Part shown: piece after piece, positions 32,575 to 43,506 of the stretch
Numbering within the stretch: position 1 is the stretch's first letter
Layout of the letters: each line of letters starts with the position of its first letter
Assembly (NCBI GenBank): GCA_022432975.1
Contig: CM039508.1
Coordinates: 43,278,646 to 43,342,645 of the forward strand
Source of the DNA: Begonia masoniana
Lineage: Eukaryota > Streptophyta > Magnoliopsida > Cucurbitales > Begoniaceae
DNA: 64,000 nucleotides
Direction of reading: 5' to 3'
Program-made: the position numbers and the translations under genes
Notes under the pieces: generated by a model
Database searches by the model: none
Told to the model about the DNA's origin: nothing
The model's input: only the letters and a program-made list of their open reading frames with translations

Positions 32575-35136
32575 GGCATTTTGGCCATGTAATAATCTGT
32601 TGAATTATTGTATGGATTTAAATTGCCATAATTACAATAACTATTTTATTGTAAATTTTGGAGCATTTTGTGAGAGGAGAATCGAACTATTGACTAACTA
32701 AACAAACGAGCTAGTTGGTAATGGATGGAAGGGTAAATTGGGAAGAAATTAAGGTTGGTGGGAGATAACCAATGGATGATTGCCAAGTGGCAATAACTTG
32801 CTGAGAAACCTACCTATTCTCCTTCCTTCTACGTGAACATTCATATACTTTTTCCTTCTCTGTATTCCTCTCTACATTCTCTCTTCCAGTCGACAAAACA
32901 ACCATCGAAGCTACTTCGATCTCCTCAGTTCCTTTCTGTTTCTCCGCTAAGGTAAGCATCTTTTATTGCTAACAAGTTTGGACAAGTTTAATGTGAGTTT
33001 TTACTGAAGTTTAGTGTTATGATATTTGGAGAAAACTCACTGTTCTTGGATGAAAACGCACCGGTTTGTTTTCTAAGAGTTTGAATGAGTTTGGAACGGT
33101 TTCTACTAAGTTATTAGTTAACATTTCCAGCCTGTTTGATTCCTTTACATGCATGCTACAGATCCGAGCGTTCCAGGGACATTCGCGCATCTTACATTGC
33201 AGCAGACAGGTAAGTTCATACGCATAGATTCGGCCCTTAAGGCCCTACATCACGGAGGTACTAGATTTTCTGTTATGTCGGGTTGTTTTGGATAGAAGAG
33301 TTAGAGTTATGTTCTGAAACGTCTGGCTTTGATTTACTTTCTGTTGTCTTATTTCTGCTGTCTGCCTGTTTAAGTTCAAGCACCGTTCATGCATACACGT
33401 TTTCTCTGAAAGACATGCAAATGTTTTCTGTACACTGTTTGAAACTAAATAAGATAAAATCTGACTGAAATGAACCGGTTAAGTGCGGGACTGGGACTGA
33501 CCCACTGTTACTGTACTGTTATATATATGTATACTGTATTACTGTATGTGCCTATCGTGCACTGACTGATTCTACTGATTGTCAGTTCCCCTATAAGCCC
33601 CACTTATACCTCTCTGCCACTGAAACATAATGTACTGTACTGTCACTGTATTTCTGAAAACCGTATGCATAGCATTTTGCATCACTGCATATCTATTATG
33701 TTCTTACTGAGTTTTAGACTTATAGGTGAACTCTTTGATGTAGGTACTGAACCCGAAAATGAGGACTTTGTGCCTCAGTCTAATGAATAGGTGGCTGGTG
33801 GTTTGAGCTCTCGGGGGTGGTTGCTGCAGCCAGACACAAATTCTGTCCTGAGGTTTAAATTTTTTTAAGCATAGTCTATATTTGTAAAGTTTTTCTGAAA
33901 ATTCTGTCTTTGTTGTAAAAACTCTGTAAAAACTTCCGTTTTGGGAAAGTCTGCAAACATACGTTAGGTTCTGTACTGATCATCAGGTTTTAAAACAGTG
34001 TACAGATTTTGATGTCTAAGTTTTTTTTAAAACTACTGTATTTGACAGTTAAATTCATGTTCTGAATATTCTGGAATTGTTTGGGATATTATCTGTTAGC
34101 TTGTGCATGGATGACTTCTGGTTTTAGAGTTATCCATGCAAATTGTTTTCTTGAAAATCCTGTCGTGTTCCTTTAAACATGTGTTAAAGTTATGCTTTTT
34201 TTAATCAGTCTCTGAAGTTTGAAGTTTTTATGCCTTCTGTTGTGCTCGAGAACCACGTTTTGAATTGGTTTGAGAATCTGAGTCTTTCATGTTTTTTGAT
34301 TTTCAGCTCTCTGTTGGTAAGTCTTCCTGTTAAAAGCTGTCAAACTTTGTCTTTAAAACTATGTCTTCCGATTACATCTACCGGTAGGAATTTTGCCTAC
34401 ATCTACCGTCTGACGCATCTATTTTGTCTTATTACATCCACCGGTGAACTCAATTCTGTTTGTAGTTCACATCCACCGGTTATCACTGTTCATCTTTTGT
34501 TGTATCTGCATTTACCGCCAAATAGTAATTCTATTTTAGGTTATGCTCCTGCCGATTCCGTTTATTGCCTGCATCTTCCGTTGACGTCATCCATCTTCCG
34601 GCTGACGTCATCACCTTCTGCCGATTACGTTTACTATCTGTATCTGCCGGTGACGTCATCCATCTTCCGGCTGACGTCATCACCTTCTGCCGATTACGTT
34701 TACTATCTGTATCTGCCGGTGACGTCATCCATATTCCGGCTGGCGTCATCACCTTCTGCCGATTATGTTTACTATCTGTATCTGTCGATGACGTCATCCA
34801 CATCATCCGGCCACATCATCTACCTAAATCTTCCAGTATCATTTCTGCTTGCATCCACCGATTCCACTCGATGCCTGCTTCTTCCGTCAACGCCTTCTGC
34901 CAGTTTATTTACTTTTGTTTTTCATCACTTCCTGCTTTTCCTCTATCATCCATTTTACGTTCCGATTCTGTTAACTGTTTTTCCCGTTTGATTTCGAATC
35001 CAGAGGACTTTCTCTCCCTCTGTAAATGTTTTAAAAGTGTAATGTACAAAAAAAAAGGTCACCGTTTTCTGTTAACTGCCCCGGAGTGATGGCTCCGATC
35101 CCGGACCCCGATCGGGTTCGGCTTTGGGCTGTCACA
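32575..35136 (+). mobile_element. Inner solo LTR (2562 bp)
   Basis: TGTAACACCCGGC...GGGCTGTCACA with target duplication ATTTT (32570-32574 and 35137-35141), lying inside the outer solo LTR. It has its own splice-like blocks: donor at 32950 (AAG|GTAAGC), exon 33162-33209 (donor GTAAGT), and a 47-nt terminal exon 33744-33790 reading GTEPENEDFVPQSNE-stop. The 3' part has an array of CATCTACCGG / CATCCACCGG and TGACGTCA motifs. Confidence 0.93.
34370..34880. repeat. Array with CATCTACCG and TGACGTCA units in inner LTR
   Basis: Scattered CATCTACCG and CATCCACCGG motifs, then three tandem copies (about 68 bp, 34583-34800) of TGACGTCATCCATCTTCCGG, CTGACGTCATCACCTTCTGC, TTTACTATCTGTATCTGCCG. TGACGTCA occurs six times. 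CATCTACCG is the reverse complement of the CGGTAGATG unit in the outer LTR. The long open frames across this stretch are by-products of the repeat. Confidence 0.85.
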
Positions 35137-35237
35137 ATTTTTGAGCGAAGTTTTTAGAAATTAGTTAAAATTTCTTAGTCCTGTTCTGTGTTATGAGTAA
35201 CGAACCGGGCTTGGAAAACTCGGGGCGTTACAAATTC

Positions 35238-36236
35238 AAAGGCAAGTAGACGAGTTAGTGGAACAAGGGTCTAGTGAAAGAAAGCCTAAGCTCATGCTCG
35301 GTACCAGTGATATGGATGCCAAATAAGGACGGATCATGGAGGATGTGCGTGGATTGCCGAGCAATCAATAAAATAATGGTAAAGCATCGACATCCTATAT
35401 CAAGGTTAGATATCATGTTTGATGAGTTATATGATGCTTATTTATTTTCGAAAATTGATTTAATGAATGGATAATATCAAATTCGTATGAAAAATAGAGA
35501 CGAGTGGAAAATTGTTTTCAAGACAAAATGTGGGCTTTATAAGTGGTTAGTCATGCCCTTTGGATTATCTAATACGCCTAGCACATTTATAAGGTTAATA
35601 AATCATGTATTACGACCATTTGTAGGAAAATTTGTCATGGTTTATTTTGATGATATATCAGTTTATAGCAAAACATTAGAACAACATATAGAACATTTAA
35701 AATCTATTTTTAATGTTTGGTGAATATATGCTAACCTCAAAATGAGCACTTTTGGCATGGAATCGATAGTGTTTCTCAGTTTTGTAGTGAACTCGAGTGG
35801 AGAATCGGTGGACAAAGAAAAAATTAAGGCAATCAAGGAGTGACCAAAACCTAAGAATGCTAATTTGGTACGTAATTTTCATGGCTTAGCTAGCTTTTAC
35901 CGAAGATTCGTTAAAGACTTTAGTACTATTTCGGAACCATTGAATGATTTGGTTAAAAAAAATGTGGATTTTAGGTGGACCAAGGTACTTGATGAATCTT
36001 TTAATCTTTTAAAAGAAAAGTTAACTAATGTACCTTTGTTAGTTTTGCCGAATTTTGATAAAACTTTTGAGATTGAATGTGATGCGTTGAGAAAAAGAAT
36101 TGGTGTTGTTTTGATGCAGGATATTAAGTCGATCATTTACTTTAATGAAAAGCTTAGTGATGCAGTCTTAAGCTATCCAACATACGACAAGGAGTTGTAT
36201 GTCTTAGTGAGAACATTGCAAACGAGGCAACATTAC
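35238..36236 (+). pseudogene. Family C gypsy RT core and RNase H start
   Basis: Follows on from 30304. RT motifs: [44 protein letters not shown], catalytic YFDD ([12 protein letters not shown]), then after frameshifts [28 protein letters not shown] and [18 protein letters not shown] RNase H start. At least two stops and one frameshift. It is cut by the copia LTR at 36237 after the target site ATTAC. Confidence 0.88.
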
Positions 36237-36726
36237 TGACACGATACTGTACTTTAAACACAAAACTCTAATAGTTCAATCATTTTCATTTCACTCCTAA
36301 AATGAAAATCAAACCGTTGGGCTATTTAGCATTCGTTGGAGATATATTAGGAAATGACTATGCATGTGATATAGTTTTGTGTTTAAAGTAAAGCAATACA
36401 ATTTAGATAAGAGGCAATTGTATTATTTGAATACTAACACTTTCCTTATCTCAAAGATTTTGATTAATTTCTATCTATTTCGGTTGAGAATCGAACAATA
36501 ATAATCGAAAAAAAAATAATGCAAAAAAATAAAGACACCAAGATTTACGCAAAAATCTTAAATGGAAAAAAATCATAGACATAAGAGAAATTCACTATAG
36601 GAAACCAAGATACAAAGTAAGATTTTGCGACTCAAGCATCAATATATAAGAAAATCACAAAACCCTAATATTGACTACGGGCCAAACGCGGCCCAATTAG
36701 AATTTGAGTCACATCAAATTTTAACA
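36237..36726 (-). mobile_element. Copia 3' LTR, minus strand
   Basis: On the minus strand it starts TGTTAAAATTTGATG directly after the purine tract CAAGGTGGAGAT (36727-36738) and ends CAGTATCGTGTCA at 36237, about 490 bp. An 18-bp inverted repeat (TACTTTAAACACAAAACT, 36250-36267, and its complement 36373-36390) lies in its terminal part. A related partial copy is at 54253-54580. It was inserted into family C gypsy RNase H. Confidence 0.78.
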
Positions 36727-36738
36727 ATCTCCACCTTG

Positions 36739-37269
36739 ACACGAATTTCACATGAGATATCAAACGGGCTAGTCGGCCCAATCCAAAGAAAATTTAAAAC
36801 ACTGAACTCTGACAATCTCCATCTTCAAAGAAATTTTGGTGCAAGAAAACAAATCTGCAAAATTTCATTAAAAATAACATCATCTTCCAAAAAGACCCCA
36901 GATGGGCCAACTCAGCAATCGATATAGATCAAGTTTAAGTCCCGCTTAAACTTGAGAGACTTACTTGAGAAGAAATTGCATATCCTCCTCTATGATATCA
37001 TTGAACTATTAGAGTTGTTGTAACGAACTGCATCTGAACATGTTGAAGACTCCACACATGAATCGTTACCCTCGAACACATTCAACGCATAACCCACACT
37101 TTCATCATATCACACCAGAGTTTTAAGCTTTCACTTGATTCTACCTATGAAGATACCACTCTAACATGAAACTAAAAGTGGTGACTAAACATCTGTAATA
37201 GGCTAACTCACTGGCTGTGATGAGTAACTCTCAGATACCAACTTGAACTTCACCAGAGAACCAGACTTC
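36739..37269. other. Decayed interior of the minus-strand copia element
   Basis: No frame recognised. Lies between the copia 3' LTR and its gag-pre-integrase piece, so integrase, RT and RNase H have been deleted here. Confidence 0.5.
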
Positions 37270-37271
37270 TT

Positions 37272-37743
37272 CTAAGTCTTTTTAACCAATCTCTTAGAAA
37301 GTGAATTCACAAATTTCGCATCCTTATCACCCGTCACTGTAGAAACATGTAACACATATAAATTTGCAGACTTCTTGTGTCCCTTTAACAGAACGAGAAC
37401 ACCCCTACTAATCTTCATAACTCCATCTACAGCGCTGTACTTGTACCCTTTCGCATCAAGAGTACTCAACGAGATCAGTTTTTTTTTCAACTCAGGAACA
37501 TGTCGCACATTACCAAATGTCCTCACAACTCCATTAAACATCCTGATTTTGATTATACCAAACTCAGCTACCTTGCAAGGTGTGTTATTACTCATTAACA
37601 CAACATCTTCTGATACATTCTCATATATCAAAAACAAATTTCGATTGTAACTCATATGAAACGAATAAGATGTATCCAGAATCTAGTCCTTGTTAGAATC
37701 TGAATTTTCTTCTGACACAACAGAAAGATCTCCGTAACTATAA
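37272..37743 (-). pseudogene. Copia gag-pre-integrase segment
   Basis: NNTPCKVAEFGIIKIRMFNG, VVRTFGNVRHVPELKKKLIS, LSTLDAKGYKYSAVDGVMKI, LVLLKGHKKSANLYVL: the segment between protease and integrase in plant copia polyproteins. The 5'-ward part of the same element (zinc knuckle) lies at 49723-49880, on the far side of element B, which was inserted at target TCTTC. Confidence 0.88.
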
Positions 37744-38724
37744 TCTTCTGTAACACCCGAAACTTTTGTATATTTTGTCCCAAAAATATTTTGTACGATA
37801 CATGGGGATTATGTAAAGTACTTTTGGAGTATAATTCATAAGAAATTATGGAGAATTAAAAAAAAGGGTGAAAGGGATAATTTAAATCAAAAGAGTGCAA
37901 AAAAATTAAAAAAATGCAAGGTAGTGTGGTCATTCGGTAATTAAGCTATAATTGAACTTTATATTAACCGAAAACCTAATCTTCTTCTCCTTCACGATTT
38001 GCATCTCTTTTTTCCACCATTGAAGCTTTTCTTTCAAGCCAAAGTTTCACACTTCAAGGGATTTAAGGTAAGGAATGTTTAGGTTTTGATTTATACTTGC
38101 TAAAAGACAAATATGACAAGTTTTTGGATGGATTTTGTGCGTGGATATAGAACCTGCGAAAATTCAGATTTAGGGCTTGATTTTTTTCACTTATATGGAT
38201 GTTTAATCTTCATATAAAGACATTCTAAAGGATTGAACGGATAGGAAATGGATAGTATGCGGTTTATGTAAGAAATAGAAAACCGGTTTTGAGGTTTACA
38301 CAGAACAGGGCAGCCACGATTTTTAAGCGTTTCAACCTAACTATTGAATTTTATTTTATGAATGGCTTGCACCATTAGAAGTAATACTCTTAGAGGACTC
38401 CATAACACTTGGAATTACTCGATTCCGATTTTAATTGAGAAAGTTATGGTAATTTGAAATTTGAGCAAAAATTGAAGGGAATTCCGAGAAACTTACAAGG
38501 CAGTTCGGTTTGCTCAATTTTCTACCCTTTTTGGTGGGTGGTGTTCGTAAATGAATTCCACTGTCTTAAAATAAACTTTTAAAGGAAATTTTAGGCTTTG
38601 GAATTAAAGGATTTCGATAAAAATTGAGTGAGATACGCTAAATTGAAGTTTAGCCTATAATTAGTGTAAATCCGAAAATTTTACTTTGTTTGAGTTAAGT
38701 TTATGAATTGAATATTTTGTTAGG

Positions 38725-39378
38725 TTATTTAAAATCGACAAGAACAAGCTAACAGATTTCAAGCTTGAATTGCTAAGGACCCGAGGTAAGTCTTCGTGAT
38801 TTGCTTGACCGATTTGGCCTACACCATAAGAGCTTGAAATAATTGAGGAATTGGAGATTTAAATTAGTTTAATACAAGAGTGATGGGTAGTTAGGTTTTG
38901 TTTAAGTTATTGAATATTTTGATGTTCATTGATTGTTTTGTACGTTTCTTTATTTTTATGCATAGTACATTGTGCATGCATCATGTTCTCAAAATAGCAT
39001 GAAAAATGAGGTTATGCATATGTTTTTATGAAAAGAGATGAAATAATGAAATGAAATGAATGCACGTAATCCAGGTCATGTCGGGGTAGGGTTCAGGCAT
39101 AGTTGTCCCGTAGGAGGAGCATGTTTTTCCCCCGGTAGATGGAGAAGACTATCTAATTGCAAGATGTGCCGCCTCCATCTAGTGAGAGTAAACCCCCAGT
39201 GACATCTCGTTAAGAAACGAAACGAATGAAAAGACACCGCATGATTTTACGAATTGCATATGCACGACATGCATTTATCATGTACGTTGATTTGCTGAGC
39301 CTTTAGCTCATTAGTTGTCTCTGTGGTGTAGGTGACATTGAAGAAGGTGAAGATAATGTACCTTCACCCCATGAATGA
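38725..39378 (+). other. Spliced micro-gene pattern in element B 5' LTR
   Basis: Exon 38725-38786 (TTAG| before it, CGAG|GTAAGT after it) and terminal exon 39332-39378. Joined they read LFKIDKNKLTDFKLELLRTR then GDIEEGEDNVPSPHE-stop. In the 3' LTR the same exons are 48207-48268 (with CGA changed to TGA) and 48815-48861. No start codon is apparent. Confidence 0.42.
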
Positions 39379-39807
39379 AGCAGTTGAAGAAGAATGTCTG
39401 TGGTAGGGCGCTCGTGGCTGTTGGAGCTTATTTTGACCCGTGGGCTATGTGTATGTGTCATGGGTGATGTTTCTAATTTTAATGTATACAAGTAGCCTAT
39501 AGGTAGTTAGATTTTCTATTTTGGATTACTGGAGATGTTGGCGAGTCTTTTGTTTTTCGTCTGTATGGTTACGTTCACTTTAGATGTATGCATGCAGTTC
39601 GTTTCTAGAATTTCGCTAAGTATTCATGGAGTTGATGTGGTGACAAATTATTATGTTATTAAGTATAAACGTTAAGTTTATGGTGTATTTATGGGTATTT
39701 TTGGATGTTTAGAGAGGAAAGGAAGTAAATTGGTGATGAGTATGTAGAATTGGTTAAGTGTGGAGGAAATGTGAAGTGTTAAGCGTAATAAAGATGGCAA
39801 TTTGCCT

Positions 39808-40015
39808 TTGAGGTGTCGACCGATATCTTTAAGTGTCAACCGGGTTTCAACGATGTTGCAACCCGAGACGAATTAGGTGTCGACTGCCCTGATAGGTGTC
39901 AACCAGTCACTGTACAAACAGAAAACAGAGCCAAATGAGGTGTCGACTGAAGTAAATAGGTGTCGGTCGGTTTGTGTAGAACCGGTAGTAAGTGTCTACC
40001 TAAACTCGTGGGGGT
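39808..40015. repeat. GGTGTCGACCG array in element B 5' LTR
   Basis: About eight degenerate copies of (A/G)GGTGTCGACCG(A/G), built on the GTCGAC palindrome. Counterpart in the 3' LTR at about 49293-49505, where different units have decayed. Confidence 0.8.
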
Positions 40016-40241
40016 CGATCGAGATTCTCTTTGTTGTTTTCAAACTTAGGATTTTGGTTAATTTTATTTTATAACGAGTCTTCCATGCACGAATGTTTTC
40101 CGCTGCCAAGGTTTAACGTTTTAAATGATGTCGCTTCTGGAAATGAATAAATTCTTTGAATAAAATCAAAAAAAAAATTCATATGCTAAAAAGTCAAGTA
40201 CGACAAGTCACGTGGGGACTCGCGAGGGTCGTCACAAGTTA

Positions 40242-40253
40242 TGGTATCAGAGC
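40242..40253 (+). other. Primer binding site of element B
   Basis: TGGTATCAGAGC, five bases after the LTR end, complementary to initiator tRNA-Met. Confidence 0.88.
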
Positions 40254-40394
40254 GGCCGGGTTAAAAATCATTTTTGTAGATTGCCCAACAGCACAAGCTA
40301 CTGCCCGGACATGCTTCCTTAATTGTAAGTATGTTTAGGAGTTTTTGCATTTTCTAAGATTTATTTGTTTATAAACTTGTATAGGATTAGAAAA

Positions 40395-41150
40395 ATGGTC
40401 ATAGGTAGAAACGAGAGGGATGACGCCATCGATCGACTGACTGATCTACTCGATCCGCAAGCTCAACATATGGATCGAAAATCTCTACAACTGGAAAGAT
40501 TTGTGAACTGAGAGAACCAAAGGAACCAAGAGTTGGACATTGCTAACCATCAGGGCAGTGAGAGATTTCAACGACTCTGACCTTCCGTATTCAATGGACA
40601 GTCCACGAACCCCACTTATACAGAGGAGTGGATCTGAACTATGGAGGATATGTTCGGCTATGCGAAAGTAGAGAGTGGGGAAAAGGTCACATGTGCTACG
40701 TTCCACCTTGCAAAGGACGCAAGATTTTGGTGGGACACCGTCAAAACCACCACCGATGTAATAGTGATGACTTGGAAGAAGTTCAAGGCTGTATTCTACG
40801 ACAAATACTTCAGTCGTACCGTGCGAGCAAACAAGATGGTGGAGTTTTCTCAGTTACGACAGACAAGCTCAGTGGCGGAGTATGTTCGGCGGTTCGAAGC
40901 ATTATCACGGTTTGCAGTTCACCTGGTAAGTGACAACGACAATAAGGTGCATCAAATTGTTCAGGGTTTGAAGCCTGAAATCTATAAGAGCGTGAAGATA
41001 TCGGGGACTCTGGATGTTCCCTATGCGAGCATTGTGGCCAAGGCCTTGGAAGTAGATGAAGCCGAACAGAAATTAGTCAAGCCAAGGGAACCTGCGAGGG
41101 GATTCTTTCGAGAGATTCAGCCACAATTTGAAAATAGAGGATGACAACCA
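40395..41150 (+). pseudogene. Element B gag
   Basis: Starts MVIGRNERDDAIDRLTDLLD at 40395, soon hits a TGA (about 40509), and resumes in another frame: MEDMFGYAKVESGEKV, ARFWWDTVKTTTDVIVMTWK, FSQLRQTSSVAEYVRRFEAL, ALEVDEAEQKLVKPREPARG. It is homologous throughout to element A gag. A TGA at 41142 ends the frame before the knuckle. Confidence 0.85.
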
Positions 41151-41300
41151 AGAGGTGGACAAGAACAATAACAACAACAACGAGAAGTAAAAAGGCCGAA
41201 TGATGGAAGAAATGATCAGGGTAAAGGATAGCAAATACAGGAGACTTCTCAGAGGCCTCTGTGTCCTAAATGCCAGAAGGATCATACGGGCGACTGCAGA

Positions 41301-41780
41301 TTGGGTACAGATAGGTGCTTTCAATGTGGAGAGATTGACCATTATGTCAAAGATTTTTCGAAGCCAGACAGAGATAAGCGGAGAGTTATGCCGAGAATTT
41401 TCACATTCATAGAGCCTGGTGAAGAGGAAGGGGAAGTGCAGCGTTCCGTGATAACAGGTACAATTTTAATTACCGGTGTAGCTGCCTTTACATTGATCGA
41501 TATAGGTGCTACCCATTCATTCATTTCATCTGCCTGCGTACTTAGAGTTCAATTGATGCCCAGTCCAGTTGATTATTTTTATAGTATGATGTTGCCATCT
41601 AGGGAATATTTACACTTAGATTAAATGGTTCAAGGTAATATTATTTCAGTAGGAAATAATACCCTTTATGCCAGATTGATTATAATGGATATGAAGGGTT
41701 ACGACATTATTTTGGGAATGGATTGGCTATCCCGCCATTATGCTACTATCGATTGTAGATCAGGGATAATGTCTTTCTAG
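41301..41780 (+). pseudogene. Element B zinc knuckle and protease, active residues altered
   Basis: The knuckle reads CFQCGEIDHYVKDF, where the final Cys is Phe, so zinc binding is lost. The protease reads LIDIGATHSF, where the catalytic D-T/S-G is D-I-G. Both positions are intact in element A (CYRC..H..DC and IDTGA). A stop after YLHLD (41622-41624) splits the domain; the remainder reads GNNTLYARLIIMDM...ILGMDWLSRHYATIDC. Host for the site that Cassandra occupies in element A. Confidence 0.85.
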
Positions 41781-41813
41781 CCCCCGAGTAAAGAAAAGTT
41801 CACCCTTCAAGCG

Positions 41814-43450
41814 ATGAAAAGGACAAGCGGGAGTCCTGTTTCTTATTCTATCATGACCCGAGAAAGATTTAGAGATAGGTGCTCGGTCTATTTAGCCAGT
41901 GTAATTGATACTCGGCTACTTAGCGAGGTGAAGTTAAGTGATATTCCAGTTGTTCAAGAATTTCTAAAGGTTTTTGTTGACGACCTTCCAGGTTTGCCTC
42001 CAGACCGAGAAATTGAATTTGTTATACCTGTGTCAAAGAACCTGTATAGGTTGGCTCCTACTGAACTGAAAGAACTGAAATCCCAACTAGAAGAATTAGT
42101 GAACAAGGGTTTTGTTCGACCAAGTTTTTCTCCTTGGGATGCTTCTGTTCTATTTGTTAAGAAGAAGGATGAGACACTCAGAATGTGTATCGACTACTGA
42201 GAGTTGAACAAACTTACGATAAAGAACAAGTATCCATTGCCTCAGATAGATGACCTGTTTGATCAGCTACAAGGTGCCCAAGTCTTCTCGAAGATTGACT
42301 TATGCTCGGGTTACTATCAGCTGAAAGTTAAAGCTGAAGATGTTCCAATAGACTGCATTTCGTACTAGGTATGGGCATTACGAGTTCTTGGTAATGTCTT
42401 TCGAACTTACAAATGCACCTGCAGCCTTTAGGGATTTGATGAATCGTGTCTTCCGAGGATACTTAGACAAGTTTGTCATCGTCTTTATCGATGACATCTT
42501 GGTTTATTCACGGACTGAGGAGGAACATAAGGAGCATTTGAGGGTGGTTTTGGCAACCCTGAAGCAACACAAATTGTACGCAAAGCTTTCTAAATGCAAT
42601 TTTTGACCGAAAGTGAATTTTCTAGGGCATATTATTTCAAAAGAGGGAATTTCTGTTGATCCAGCTAAGATACAAGCTATTAGAGATTGGCCGCAACCAA
42701 GAAATATTAGAGATATATGTGGTTTTCTTGGATTGGCCGGATACTATCTGTAACACCCGTAATTTAAATTTTGGGCACGTTTTCCAACAAATATCGAGGG
42801 TTCGAAAAACCCAAAAAATTGAGACGAAAATTTATCAAAAATTGTTTTAAACGCCGTTTTAAATGCGGGATTGGTTAGCAAAGTAGCGCACCGAGCCAGG
42901 GCAGGTTCGGGGGCGTTACACTATCAGAAATTTATTGAGGGGTTTTCAAGCATTGCAGCGCCTCTATCCCGTTTGACGAGGAAAAATATGAAGTTTATTT
43001 GGTCAACAAGCTGTGAGGAAGGTTTCCAACAGTTAAAACTGAAGTTAACTACAGCTCTGGTCCTGACGTTGCCAATTGAAGGCGACAAGTTTAGCATATA
43101 CTGTGATGCTTTGAGCAGAATGCCTACGGCGCGCCAATCTTCAACTTCAACAGTATCTGTATCGCTGAAAGCTGAAATTTCCAGGTTCCATTTGGAGATT
43201 GTTTCAGATCTGTCAGCCATGCTTACTGCCATTTCGCTGAAACCAACGATTTTGGACAAAATTCATGAAGTTCAACAGAAAGATAGGGAGTGTGAGAGCT
43301 TCAGATTGAGCATGACCTCTAATGATTCATCCGATTTCAATCAGTCGGATGATGGAACGTTGAAATTCAGAAGCAGGTGGTACGTGCTTGATGATAAAGA
43401 ATTGAAAAAGGAAGATTTTATCAGAAGCGCATTCATCAACTTTCTCTGTA
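41814..43450 (+). pseudogene. Element B RT and residual RNase H
   Basis: RT pieces: VQEFLKVFVDDLPGLPPDRE, LKELKSQLEELVNKGFVRPS, VLFVKKKDETLRMCIDY-stop, [53 protein letters not shown], catalytic FIDD ([14 protein letters not shown]), then a stop before K-V-N-F-L-G-H. After the 172-bp LTR remnant: FIEGFSSIAAPLSRLT, FSIYCDALSRMPT. Here the first RNase H motif (YCDA) is fused directly to the last (DALSR), so about 100 codons of RNase H are gone through a shared GATGCTTTGAG. The tether to integrase follows. Confidence 0.87.
42749..42920 (+). mobile_element. 172-bp deleted solo LTR
   Basis: TGTAACACCCGTAATTTAAA...GGGGGCGTTACA with target duplication CTATC on both sides (42744-42748 and 42921-42925). 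Ends match the gypsy LTRs of this window, but about 2.3 kb of the usual interior is missing. Confidence 0.9.
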
Positions 43451-43506
43451 CATCCCGGTAGCACGAAGATGTATAGAGACCTAAAACAACACTATTGGTG
43501 GCCTAA

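Larger units (their letters stand above)
30310..35232 (+). mobile_element. Outer solo LTR (2356 bp), split by inner solo LTR
   Basis: Starts TGTAACACCCGG, ends GGGGCGTTACA, with the 5-bp target duplication AATTC on both sides (30305-30309 and 35233-35237). No internal region is left, so LTR-LTR recombination removed it. It contains the splice-like blocks (exon 30797-30850, donor GTAAGT, acceptor and 47-nt exon 31339-31385) and an array of CGGTAGATGT and TGACGTCA motifs. Another solo LTR sits inside it at 32575-35136. Confidence 0.93.

Noticed and set aside
34230..35089. 253-residue frame at 34230-34991 and overlapping frames
   Set aside because: Lies across the tandem TGACGTCA array inside a solo LTR; repeats explain the openness.
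36250..36390. Independent 141-bp MITE with TACTTTAAACACAAAACT ends
   Set aside because: It lies within the TG..CA limits of the copia LTR, no target duplication is visible, and the same sequence continues as LTR in the 54.2-kb copy.
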